The translations under genes were made by a program, and so were the position numbers. This document shows positions 54,140 through 64,000 of a stretch of DNA of 64,000 nucleotides, one piece after another; the first letter of the stretch is position 1, and each line of letters opens with the position of its first letter. Below the pieces are notes generated by a model, which saw nothing but the letters and a program-made list of their open reading frames with translations, ran no database searches and had not been told where the DNA came from. The stretch is from Cladorhizidae sp. MBARI D1340-BT2 (lineage: Eukaryota > Porifera > Demospongiae > Poecilosclerida > Cladorhizidae), in contig JAQNBH010000010.1 in assembly GCA_028752905.1 (NCBI GenBank), forward strand, positions 26,392,242 through 26,456,241, read 5' to 3'.

Positions 54140-57100
54140 GGGCATGTTGTTGTTGGAGCAGAGTACTAATAAACTGTGAAGTGTTTTGTCTTGTATTCTT
54201 TATTGGGTTCACAGGTTGCAGGAGGTACACTGGACTAGATATAATATTGCTACATGTCAAAGGGCTATGAATCAATATAGCATCTCGCACTGAGCAGTGC
54301 ATAATTTCATGTTCTACAGAAGCCCCTAATGCTCAATATATATATCTTGAAATATTTCATGGTTGAAGCAACTGTTGTCTTACTGTTTCCATTGAGGATT
54401 CTGGTAAAAATGATTTCATCAGCAGGGAGGGAAAGGAGAGTTGTGTAGGTGAAAAATGAGGGCTGAGCTACAATCGCTCCTAGAAGCTGGACCATCACCC
54501 CAAGCCCAAGTCAGCCTCCATCTTAACTGCTGAGATGTTTCTTCACTAAGCTCTGCCTTGTTAGAGTCGTACAGTGTAACTCAATCCATGTCACTTGGTC
54601 GATGGCAACTTTGCAATTATGTTTTTGGCAGAGTAAACATGCCATTTCCCTTGGCTATCTTCCAACTTGAACATAAACAGCAAGTCCAATTACCTTTTTT
54701 GGCTGTTTGAGCTGCTTGAGCTGCTAGAAATACCTCATTAGGAGGTCCAACATTAAGCAAGAAAAGACCTTCTGCCGACATGGGAAACTGATTGTCCAGC
54801 TCGTGAGACAAAGCTACTGTAGGACTAGAATTGTTGCAATTTTTTCATCAACTGCACCCACAAAACGTCAATGAAATTGAATCAATTTTACAAAATGAAC
54901 TTTGAACTACTTGAAGGGATAGTTCACTAAATGCTCAGGATAAAATTCTGCAGTATACAGGAATGGATGGAAAACTCATAAAACTTGACACAATGTAATA
55001 GCAGGGGTTCATTTGCCCCCCCCCCCCTCCTGTTACAGGTGGAGGCCGAGGGTGTTGTTAGTACTGAGCTGACCTGTTAACTTGCTGCTTCCCTGCTATT
55101 GCAGCACCTCTGCAACTCTTTGAGTTCCATTATGGAAGTGGTCGAGGCCGAAGTCCATTTGTTGTTTCTCTAGCAACATCTTCTGCTCTAGACAAAGGGG
55201 TCGACTGCCACCTGGCAATGAGTTCTGAGCAGCAAGTTCACATGCAGTCCCAGTGCTAACAACATCTTTGACTTCCACTCCTCTCTCCCAAACAATCACT
55301 TGAAGGAACGTGTATGAACTTTCCAGCCCTTCATAATGCAGAAGCAGTGCTCATGGAGTCCATCACAATCAATAATGACATACATTCCCCCCCCCCCCCA
55401 CTCAGAAAACATAAGTGGGCTGAACATACATAAGTCGGGAAGAAACCGGTCTCTGCTCATTGCTGCCGGTAGTCCCTTGGCTGCTGTGAAGCTCTCCACC
55501 ATAGCTTGAATAACACCAGGTCTATCAACTACTGATCATTATAGTGCACTCTAAAATGTTTTAAGAGTTACTGGTTAGTGGCTACGTATGATCCATTCTC
55601 AGAGAATGTTGGTTAGAGTAATAGTATTTTACTGCTATATACCTATGCACCCTTTGCGAATGTGGTTAGTCAGCCCAAGGGCTTGCCTACTTCATCATCC
55701 ACTTCAGCAAGGCTCTTCATTAGTATGCTAACATCATGTTCTGTAAGAGGAACTGAACTCACATAGATCAGTCTGTCTTTAGTGAGACATCTTTAGTGAC
55801 AGATAAACATGCAGTGTCAAACTGTAAGGCACAGGTAGTAAACCAGAAAGATACGAGTTTACAAAGTTTGAGAAGCTGCTATATGTTCATTTCCTAGCTC
55901 AGACTAAGGGCTACCACCAAATAAAGGCTGGAGGCTTGCACCACTTATTTTGGTGTCCACAGAAACCATATGTGAAATGTGTGTGGGCACTAGCGAGTTA
56001 GTGTCCAGTGTTGGTCCACATTTACTCTGTAACAAGCAGGTTTTCTTACAGAGGGGTTGCTAAGGGATGGATGGGTAGGTGGCGAGAAGGAAATATTGGC
56101 GGAGCTTGAAATTATTTCCTAATTGCCTTGCCTACATGCTGATAGAAATAATGTAGTCATCTGAATGGTTGCCATGCAGAGTGCAGCTTAGCCATAGTTT
56201 GTGTGTGTGTGTATGTGTGTATGAGGTTCTGGTCTTGCGGCCCAGGCATAGTGACACATGCATCTGATTACTAGAGCCACGTCTTCACATGCCAGGGCCA
56301 GGTACGGGATGATGATGACACAATCCCATCAGTAATTGTCATATCAGATAAATAAAATAATTGTGTGAGATTACTAGAGTCCCATGACAGATATTTTATA
56401 CTTGGTCACATAAATAATGCATGGGCATTTGTGGGCTACAATTGACAGAGTACATTCCAGCATGCATGGGAACCAGGCTATAGTTACTATATAGATACAT
56501 ATTCAATTATACATTTGACCAACCAGATGAGCTGTGTACTAAACTGTTTCTTGCTTATTCCCCCATGGAGCATATCCGATGAGTTGGGGAAGCTTTCTAA
56601 AACCTGTTACAACCAACTACCTATTAGGTTGGTAATAACTCTACTAGAATGAAAATGTTTTTAATAATTGAAGGAACAAAAAAAATTTAGCAGAACATTA
56701 CCCTCTACCATTTATACAATATTAAATGGTAAAGGGTCTCATATTAAAGGGTTTGATATTGGTTGTGGTCCACAATGGATACAGTCTTGCTTGTTTCTTT
56801 CTTTTAACAGACCAACCCTGTTTAAACTCTAAATGAACTCTCAGTTGACATAATAACATTACAATAACCTCAATAATCAACTTGAAATTATATTATCTCG
56901 ATGTTTTGACTAGATGCTCTAGCAATAATGAGATGCAAAGACTCGTATCAGCCAGCTTAACACCGGTAGCTAGCTCTTCACCATGTGCTACAAAACCACA
57001 CCTCACAACACACATCCAACATGTGAAAAATAAATGACTAAATAAATAATAATAAAATAATAATAATAATTCTTGCCCGATATTTTTTATTTCCCCACTC

Positions 57101-57600
57101 CGGCCCTGTGTGTGAGCTTCAGGACTGCCTGAGATTGAAAGACCTTTTCTAACTTGTTTATTGTTGTTGTACACTACACATCACATGCCATGTCTTGTTG
57201 CTATAGTTGATGATACTCATGTAGGGTCGGCTACAGACAGACAACCAGACAAGCAAACAGAGCAGACGGCCGTAAAGACCCTCTCAATGGAATTAACATT
57301 GAATAAAGCTTAGGCTAATGGAGAAGAGACTCATTTGCATGACTGCAATACTACACCAAAGTTAGTTTTAAAAAAATAATTAAAAATAAATATGCTTACA
57401 AATGTTTAGCCAAAAAAAAAAAAATTATCCCCTTCTTCGCTATTCCCTATAGCAGCAAAATTGGCTACTTACAGCACAAGTAAAATAAACACAAAACCAA
57501 ACACCATCCCATGGCCAGCACTGATACTGATGCAGTCACATTCTGCCATGCCAATGGTACTCTGTTATGTTACCAATACATTAAAATGCAGAGATTCCCA
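54140..57600. other. Non-coding part of copy B
   Basis: Aligns with 13560-15400 and then 18090-18600. C runs at 55017-55029 and 55386-55397. Minus-strand frames at 54617-54811 and 55096-55502 are open but lack family motifs, and the matching frames in copy A are broken. A GT tract lies at 56200-56222, and a worn Penelope-terminal repeat near 56899-56925. Confidence 0.5.
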
Positions 57601-58435
57601 AATACTGTAGTTCATTCTTTTATCTGGTGACCCTTTTCTCATAGGATTGAAAAGAGAGTGTACAGCAATCGCTATGTAGAGAACAGGTGCACCGAGTTCC
57701 TCATGTTACCCTTGAAGAAGTCTGTTGACAATGGCTCTGTGAGGAACCAACCTATTAAGGCAGTACTGACCTAAGCTAGTTCCTTGTTGAGGTGTCAAGA
57801 AGACTGACTTATCACTGAGCTCCAGGCAATCAGATAACAGGTAAGTGACCCTCACACAGCGCTGATGCATGTTCTCTAAATATGAACATGTTCAGATGAT
57901 AGGTAAGTGATCCTCACACAGCGCTAGTGCATGTGCTCTATGAAGATGTTCAGATAATAGTAAGTCACCCTCACACAGCGCTGGGTGCATATGCTCTATC
58001 AACATGCGTTCCTGAGGGTTCCATTGAGAGAACCATGAATAAGCAACCATTGGATGATTATATCCAGTCCATGGACTACAGTACTAATAGGCTTCCATCC
58101 ACCACCACAACTTAGCCACTGCTTTTGTTTGTGTGAGTGTGCATATTTGGAGGGGATCATGTTTCTGGGGGCAGAGGTCATGTCTGGTTGGGGGGTTGGT
58201 CATAATAATTAACCCTTTCACTGGTGACTTTATTTAAAAAAATAAATAAGCACAACCGATATGCCTTGCTATCTCAGCAATACTCTGTAAAGTCTTAGCA
58301 ACCGTACCACATGTGATAGCATTTGTATTGACCAACATTGTGGTTAGTGTTTTATTGCCATAGAAATATACTACAAAATACAATGAGGTGAACCTTGATA
58401 ATTCTTGTTTTGATGGGTGTTAAAATAGTATGCTA

Positions 58436-58606
58436 CCTTGACAGGGTGGTGTGGTTGACAGGGTGATGTGGTTGACAGGGTGATGTGGTTGACAGGGTGA
58501 TGTGGTTGTCAGGGTGATGTGGTTGTCAGGGTGATGTGGACAGCGTAGTGTGGTTGACAGGGTGGTGTGTGGTTGACAGGGTGGTGTGGTTGACAGGGTG
58601 ATGTGG
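58436..58606. repeat. 17-bp minisatellite
   Basis: About ten units of GTGGTTGACAGGGTGAT with small variants (TTGTCAGG, GTGGTGTG). Confidence 0.92.
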
Positions 58607-58630
58607 TTGTATGCTACCTTCATGTATTAA

Positions 58631-59585
58631 CCGTCTCACTGCTGTATCCGCCATATGGCGGAGTTGTAAATTACCGCGACAAAAACAAATATATAAAATC
58701 GTTCGTTTTAGTTACGCATGTGCTAAATATACCTGGGCATGTCCCTTGCTTAGCTAGAGCTGGAATTAAAATAGCTGAGGTATAGTGCCTAGGTAACCAA
58801 GGTATTCGTGACGTCAAACTCAGCTGATCGATTAAAAAATGGCTTCTAGACTAAATGTGGACGATGTTTTGGCAATGCTGGATGACGACGAATTCGGTCT
58901 GTCTGAGGTTGAAAGCAGTGATGAGGAAGGAGAAGGGATATTTGCCTACCACGGAGAACAGACTAGAGATCCTGAAGAGCTAGCAACTCTGAATGACATC
59001 GTAGATTCAGAACCTGTTTTTTGCCAGTCCAGAGATAGTAGCGCTGATTTGCGTAGGGATCCAGGTCTTGAGACTGATGATGGTGAAGAACAGGAACAAG
59101 ATGTACCAGCAAAATAAATAGCCATACATGATGTAAGATCGTTTAGCATTACTGCTTTTTTCTGACTTGTATAAAAAATAGCATTTACCTGGGTACTTCG
59201 CAGGTACTAGCTATCCATCTATATAGCTATAATAATATAAAGCTAGTAGGTAGTTAGTTAGCTATGGTTTCTAATTATCTGCCCTAGTAAAATATGACAC
59301 TGTCATTTTATTATAATTTCATCATGATGTAATCTACAGTTATCTGTCCATATTCTGCCTAAAAATACAAATCAAAACAAACAATCAAATGTTATAATGA
59401 TATTCATCGTATGTGGTCAGTTGCTAGGCGACCTACAGTTGACCACAATGTTTGTCAACACCAATGCTATAACATCAACCATGGTTGCTAGGGACATTTG
59501 TGCACTCCTGGTTGAATATAAAATATTATGTAAAATAACGTCACTATTTTTAAAAAGTGCTGTGTAAATCCAGCGGTGGAAGGGT
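58631..59585 (+). mobile_element. piggyBac-type element flanked by TTAA (non-autonomous)
   Basis: TTAA at 58627-58630 and 59586-59589. Left end CCGTCTCACTGCTGTAT, right end inverted CCCTTCCACCGCTGGAT (12 of 17 match). A second TTAA followed by CCCTTTCACTGGTG at 58209-58226 also resembles this terminus and may be an alternative left end or an older insertion. Just inside the left end is the small inverted word CCGCCATATGGCGG. It carries only one 92-codon frame, so it cannot encode a full transposase. Absent from copy A. Confidence 0.7.
58839..59117 (+). CDS. 92-residue acidic protein in the piggyBac-type element
   Basis: ATG 58839 to TAA 59115-59117. MASRLNVDDVLAMLDDDEFG is followed by Glu/Asp/Ser-rich sequence (VESSDEEGEGIF, DDGEEQEQDVPAK). 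piggyBac transposases commonly begin with such an acidic segment, so this is probably a transposase N-terminus left after internal deletion; all catalytic Asp regions are absent. It is open and starts soon after the element end. It could be expressed, but no function is implied. Confidence 0.5.
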   Translation: MASRLNVDDVLAMLDDDEFGLSEVESSDEEGEGIFAYHGEQTRDPEELATLNDIVDSEPVFCQSRDSSADLRRDPGLETDDGEEQEQDVPAK

Positions 59586-60164
59586 TAATAATAATAATTT
59601 TTATAATTTTATCATTATTACCAAGGAAAAGAAAAATAGAAGATGTACCGTGAATACACTAATACCTAATACCCTAGGCAACAATGTTGGAATAGTGTTA
59701 AGGAGACTCAAAAACAATGTGCCCTAACAGATGAAAGAGTGATGTATCATCTTAATAATGAAACCATAATACTTTACGTTTACAGTTTACCACAATTTGA
59801 TTTTGATCTGAATTATAACATTTCAGAAGTGCGCTATATGCATGCTAGCACAATACATGACCATCACAACACATATACAACACATGTAACAAAGAGAGAA
59901 AATACCATGCGAAACCAATAAATGCAACAAGAAACAACAGCAGATTGAAGCAAAACACAACAACAAGGGAATGGCAGGGTGAAGTCCACCATGAAAAAAA
60001 CAGTCCCTCTTTGTGACACACAGTGGTACAGATTTAAAAAATTGCTAAAATTTACATTTTTTCCATACTAACCATAAACAAGAAAGCTAAAACATACTTT
60101 GAAGTTGATGCTCTGCTTACTCACTGCACAGCTAATTATAGCGACAAAAAATATTCCAGTTCCG

Positions 60165-61635
60165 TTAATATTCCATTGGCATTTCTGAGCAAATCATTTC
60201 AACGTCATTCAAATGCTGTTAAATAAAGACCCCATTCCAATGGCGAAGAATCTTTTTTTCTTCATTTCAAATCGTTCATAGTTCAATATCTCACCCTCAT
60301 TCTTGCAAACCTCGAGTGTCTCAAGTTAAATAGGGCTTAGCCAGCTGCTTCTAGTTCATTTGTCTCTCAGCACCCTCTAGCCATTCCTAATGTCATTCTT
60401 CAGCGAAAAAGGCCCTCGATATTAATGCCAGCCTCGAAGGAATAGTTAGCAAATAAAGCTGACTGACGAAATACACTCTCAACCTCTGCTACAGACCAAA
60501 CAAGGGCTACAGCATTTCACTGCACACATTCTGCTGTGCAGGACCAGTCTAGAATAAACCTTCCAAGTAGCTCTACTATCAGTTTGTCAGACTCACGGAA
60601 CAGGGTAAGCTGTCTGTCATTTCTAAAGCTTGCTAAGCTTAGTTTAGCTAACTTAAACTGACAACCTGGTTTAAGCTTATAGTTTATAAGCTGGTTTGGC
60701 TTAGCTTAAAAGGAAACTTGAATGATGAGCATATTTTATATTTGAAGGGAGCATAGCTTCGCCTAGGCTGTGACTTTGGTGCTTGAAGGACCAGCTTAAT
60801 GTAGGCTAAGACTTTTCAACACATAGATAATCTTTTGACCAATTAGTTTACTTCTTAATCAAATGATACGCTGACTCAAACTAAGGCTAAAGCTATATAT
60901 CTAAAGAGTAGGCTAAGTTTGCCAAGGAGTAAGCTAAGCAGTCAAGACTGTCTTAAAAAGTCTTAGCCAATGTTAAGCTGATCCTTCAATCCCCCAATCC
61001 CCCAAACTAAACTCCAAGCCCCAACCCAGGCAAAGCTATGCTCATAAGCTTACCCTTCAAATTTAATATAAGCTATCATTTAAGCTTCCTTAAGCTAAAC
61101 CAAAGCAGCTAATAAATAAGGTTGTTAGCTAAACTAAGCTTAGCAAGCTTTAGAAATGAACAGAGTACTAGCCATGTTCTGCATGTCTGATGAACTGACA
61201 TCAGAGCTACCTGGGAAGGTTTATCCTAGACCGGTCCTATACAGCAGAATGGTTTCAAAGTGAAATATTGTAGCCCTTGCTAGGTCTGCAGCAGATGCTG
61301 GAGCTAGTCAACAGTTGTTTAATCAGTCAGCTTCATCTGCTCCTCTATTTCTTCGAGGCTGGTATTATTATAGAGGGCCTTTTACCGAAGAACGAAGATA
61401 TGAACAGTACAAGAAGTGATAGGCTATCAAACGACAAAGAAACTGGAGAACGAAGCCAATTGAACTTGAAGCACGAGGCTGATGAACGACCACGCAAATG
61501 AGGACGAGCAAATTGAATCACGAACCAGTTTGAAATGGATTGAAAATCCCACCAAAAAATTATTCTCCAATGGAATGGAGTCGTTATTTAATGGTATTCG
61601 AACAACATTGCTTAAAAACGCCAACGGAATATTAA
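60165..61635. repeat. 1.47-kb palindromic foldback element (copy B)
   Basis: Same element as 18951-20337. Ends TTAATATTCC (60165) and GGAATATTAA (61626-61635) are exact inverted repeats, and the inversion continues inward (CCATTGGCATTTCTGAGCAA against GCTTAAAAACGCCAACGG). The turn is near 60900. TTAA at each edge could be part of the termini or a target duplication. Short open frames are incidental. Confidence 0.88.
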
Positions 61636-62074
61636 TGCATGCAGCTGGAATGTTTTTTGGCTCCTACATGTACTATAAGTGCATACTGGTATCATGACTA
61701 ATGCCACATATACAGCTGCTAGATTAGACAAGGTGGGCACACATAGGGGCATGATATCGTCATATTGTGGACGGTTCACAATATAACAATATGGAAGCAA
61801 TCTTAAACTTCGACCTTGACTCCAATCATCAATGGGCAGCAGCGACTACAGATCCAGCTGGACTACCATTATGGTGGTTGAGATGCTATAGCTATGTACA
61901 GTAACATCTCTAATATACACCTGCACCAATTAGCAAGCTAACAAGTCACACTACTAAAAGATAGCTAGCTACAGCGCCACAAGCTAGAAAACAACTTTTA
62001 CCTAACTATGAGCTATACCCCAGTGCTCTAATCTGATTGGTTGAAAAGCCACTACATGAGTGGGTGAAGCTACA

Positions 62075-62349
62075 TGAAGAAAAGTTGATTGTGGGAGTTA
62101 GGGAGTTTCAGTGCCCACCTAGGGATCCTTTCCAGCAAGGGCCGCTATAGAGACCTAAGGGCAAAGGAAAATGTGTGGAAGAAGATTGCTAGAGATGTAA
62201 GTGCAGGAGTATGCGGTGGCTACTGTAAATTATCAGGTCATACTACCACAGATATAATGCTAGTAATGTACATTGGAGGAGGAGTGAGAGTTATGGATTG
62301 TGTGAGAAAATGGAAGAACTTGAGAGACCACTTCATGAGGGAGATGTGA
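62075..62349 (+). pseudogene. MADF-domain fragment
   Basis: EEKLIVGVREFQC in one frame (62078-62116), then after a shift GYRDLRAKENVWKKIARDVS (62135-62200), a loop of about 30 residues not typical of the family, and CVRKWKNLRDHFMREM before TGA 62347-62349. 'W..IA..V ... C..+WK.LRD.F.RE' is the MADF DNA-binding helix signature, found in Adf-1-type regulators and in accessory proteins of PIF/Harbinger transposons. Which of these it was cannot be told. Copy A retains only the first half. Confidence 0.65.
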
Positions 62350-63300
62350 AAAGGAAAAATGATGCTGAGTTTTGGAAAAGCTCCACCCTATGTATCTAGG
62401 AGGCTCTATTTCAAAGCGATGGAGTTCAGCAATGATTCAGTTTGGAATGTTCAAGTTTTGATCATATCTGTTACATATCTACAGTACTATGTGTTTTTTC
62501 CTTTCAAGAACTGCCTCAAACTTAGGCAAGGATAGCAAGACCATTACAGAGGCTACACAGAATGAAGATACCCACTTCACTATGGAGGCCAATCAGGACT
62601 AAGACAATCTCTTGGAGGGAAGGTAACTACATGGATTCCCTTTTGATATGTTTTATGGTTGTATCATATTGTAAGATCCAGAGCCATCCAGGCTTGCCAC
62701 TCATTAGCATGCTACAAACTGGCCCACCTCTCCCTCCAACTCTCCTCCCCAGACTACACCAAGGCAAGCTTCGTGCTGAGGAAGCTGATGTTGCACTTCT
62801 GCACAAACTTGGTGTGCTAGTAACAGGACCGAACAGAGACACTTATCCAGACACCCACTTCTGTCTAGAAATAACATCCCACCTGAATAGGCATCTAGGC
62901 AGAACGCTGTGGCAAAAATTATACAACACGCCAATCTGTCATCATCACTCGAGCTATCTCTTTCATCCTTCTTGCTACAGCACAGGCCCCCCAAAAATGT
63001 ATGTACTCTTTCCGTTGGGCTTACGTTCAATGCACAAACATTTAATAAGAAATGCTCGAGCAATGGTCAAGCAACGTATTGCGAATGCAATGCTCGAACC
63101 ATTATTTAAATATCCAAAACATGCAATCAACATTTAAGGTAACCTACACTACGTGTTAGAGAGGGTGCATCAAGTCAGTCAGCCTTCAGTTGATTGGATT
63201 GTAGCATTTTGTTGTAGCTTCTACTTCTGCGAATGGTCTTAGATGAACTCAGGCTGCTACCTTCGCTAGTATAATACTAGGTAGAACTCCAGCTCTAGTG
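62350..63300. other. No further gene seen
   Basis: The open frame 62562-63137 has no recognisable motif and no counterpart in copy A. It may be 3' sequence of the MADF gene or element. Confidence 0.45.
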
Positions 63301-63304
63301 CTTA

Positions 63305-64000
63305 CCTATAGTAGTAACCCAGCCTTCACTTCAGTGTAGGCCTATAGTAGTGACCCAGCCTTCACTTCAGTGTAGGCCCATAATAGTGACCCAGCCTTCA
63401 CTTCATGGTAGGCCTATAGTAGTGACTCAGCCTTCACTTCAGTGTAGGCCTATAGTAGTGACCCACCCTCACTTTAGTGTAGGCCTATAGTAGTGGCCCA
63501 GCCTTTGTAGGCCTATAGTAGTGACCTAGCCTTCACTTCAGTGTAGGCCTATAGTAAGTAGTGACCCAGTAGTGATCCAGCCTTCACTTCAGTCCTATAG
63601 TAGTGATCCAGCCTTCACTTCAGTGTAGGCCTATAGTAGTGGCCCTGCCTTCACTTCAGTGTAGGCCTATAATAGTGACCCAGCCTTCACTTCAGTATAG
63701 GCCTATAGTAGTGACCCAGCCTTTACTTCAGTGTAGGCCTATAGTAGTAACCCAGACTTCACTTCAGTTTAGGCCTATAGTAGTGACCCAGCCTTCACTT
63801 CAGTGTAGGCCTATAATAGTGACCCAGCCTTCACTTCAGTGTAGGCCTATCCAGCCTTCACTTCAGTCCTATAGTAGTGATCCAGCCTTCACTTTAGTGT
63901 AGGCCTATAGTAGTGACACAGCCTTCACTTCAGTGTAGGCCTGTAGTAGTGACCCAGCCTTCACTTCAGTGTAGGCCTATAGTAGTGACCCAGCCTTCAC
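63305..64000 (+). repeat. 36-bp minisatellite (copy B, runs off the window)
   Basis: About 19 units of the same 36-bp repeat as 24547-25018, with several truncated units (near 63500, 63560, 63850). It encodes the same 12-residue period PSLQCRPIVVTQ where in frame. The array is still in progress at base 64000. Confidence 0.95.

Larger units (their letters stand above)
51880..64000 (+). repeat. Segmental duplication, copy B (continues beyond the window)
   Basis: Counterpart of 11690-25018 in the same orientation, starting 40.2 kb downstream. Its private insertions are the MITE 53812-54135, the piggyBac-type element within 57.6-60.15 kb, and about 0.95 kb around the MADF domain. Confidence 0.9.

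Noticed and set aside
62562..63137. 191-codon open frame downstream of the MADF fragment
   Set aside because: No recognisable domain, no conserved counterpart in copy A, and codon composition like the surrounding non-coding DNA; not reported as a gene.

Overview
The window is AT-rich, repeat-laden nuclear DNA of a metazoan. It carries an exon set for a CBP/p300-type TAZ1 protein with small GT-AG introns, two death-domain exons, and retroelements and DNA transposons of animal type: a K02A2.6-like Ty3/gypsy element, Penelope-like elements, a LINE with a restriction-like endonuclease, BED- and TTF-type hATs, piggyBac, and a Mutator-like element. The abundance of the palindrome AGCTAGCT, the death-domain sequence and the short introns make a marine invertebrate, perhaps a demosponge, my best guess, but nothing here fixes the species.

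Layout. 1-3.6 kb holds no gene I can support. 3.6-9.3 kb is a nearly complete, young Ty3/gypsy retrotransposon: 222-bp LTRs differing at 2 positions, 5-bp target duplication ATCAT. Directly after its 5' LTR comes a segment perfectly complementary to a stretch inside the LTR, the arrangement expected for Tf1-type self-priming. gag and pol share a frame and are separated by one UGA; pol is broken by one extra C in a C7 run. 9.3-11.7 kb is featureless. 11.7-25.0 kb (copy A) and 51.9-64.0 kb (copy B, running off the window end) are two diverged copies of one segment in the same orientation. Each has a Penelope remnant, a death-domain exon on the minus strand, a 1.4-1.5 kb palindrome and a 36-bp minisatellite. 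Copy A additionally received a LINE fragment with two hairpins, a second Penelope fragment and a degenerate SCAN-gag gypsy element. Copy B received a hAT-type MITE, a piggyBac-type element and a block around a MADF domain.

Between the copies: a LINE 3' end (26.0-26.4 kb); the first four exons of a CBP/p300-like gene on the minus strand (30.36-27.62 kb), ending after TAZ1 with no KIX, bromodomain or HAT visible to its left; a minus-strand LTR element (5' LTR, primer site, gag only) whose gag is split by a BED-type hAT (30.5-33.4 kb) and which abuts the predicted CBP promoter; a second degenerate hAT and a Mutator-like element (34.3-36.9 kb); an integrase remnant split by a MITE (39.5-40.1 kb); a 1.5 kb MITE with perfect terminal inverted repeats (42.9-44.4 kb); a LINE RT tail facing an intact LINE ORF1 (44.8-46.6 kb); a piggyBac transposase fragment (47.1-47.8 kb); and a TTF-type hAT ending in a 0.6 kb trinucleotide array (49.1-51.9 kb).

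The only sequences that look maintained as host genes are the CBP-like exons and the two death-domain exons. Almost everything else is mobile DNA in various states of decay, so most 'genes' below are annotated as pseudogenes. All identifications are by reading translations and motifs by eye; no database was searched.
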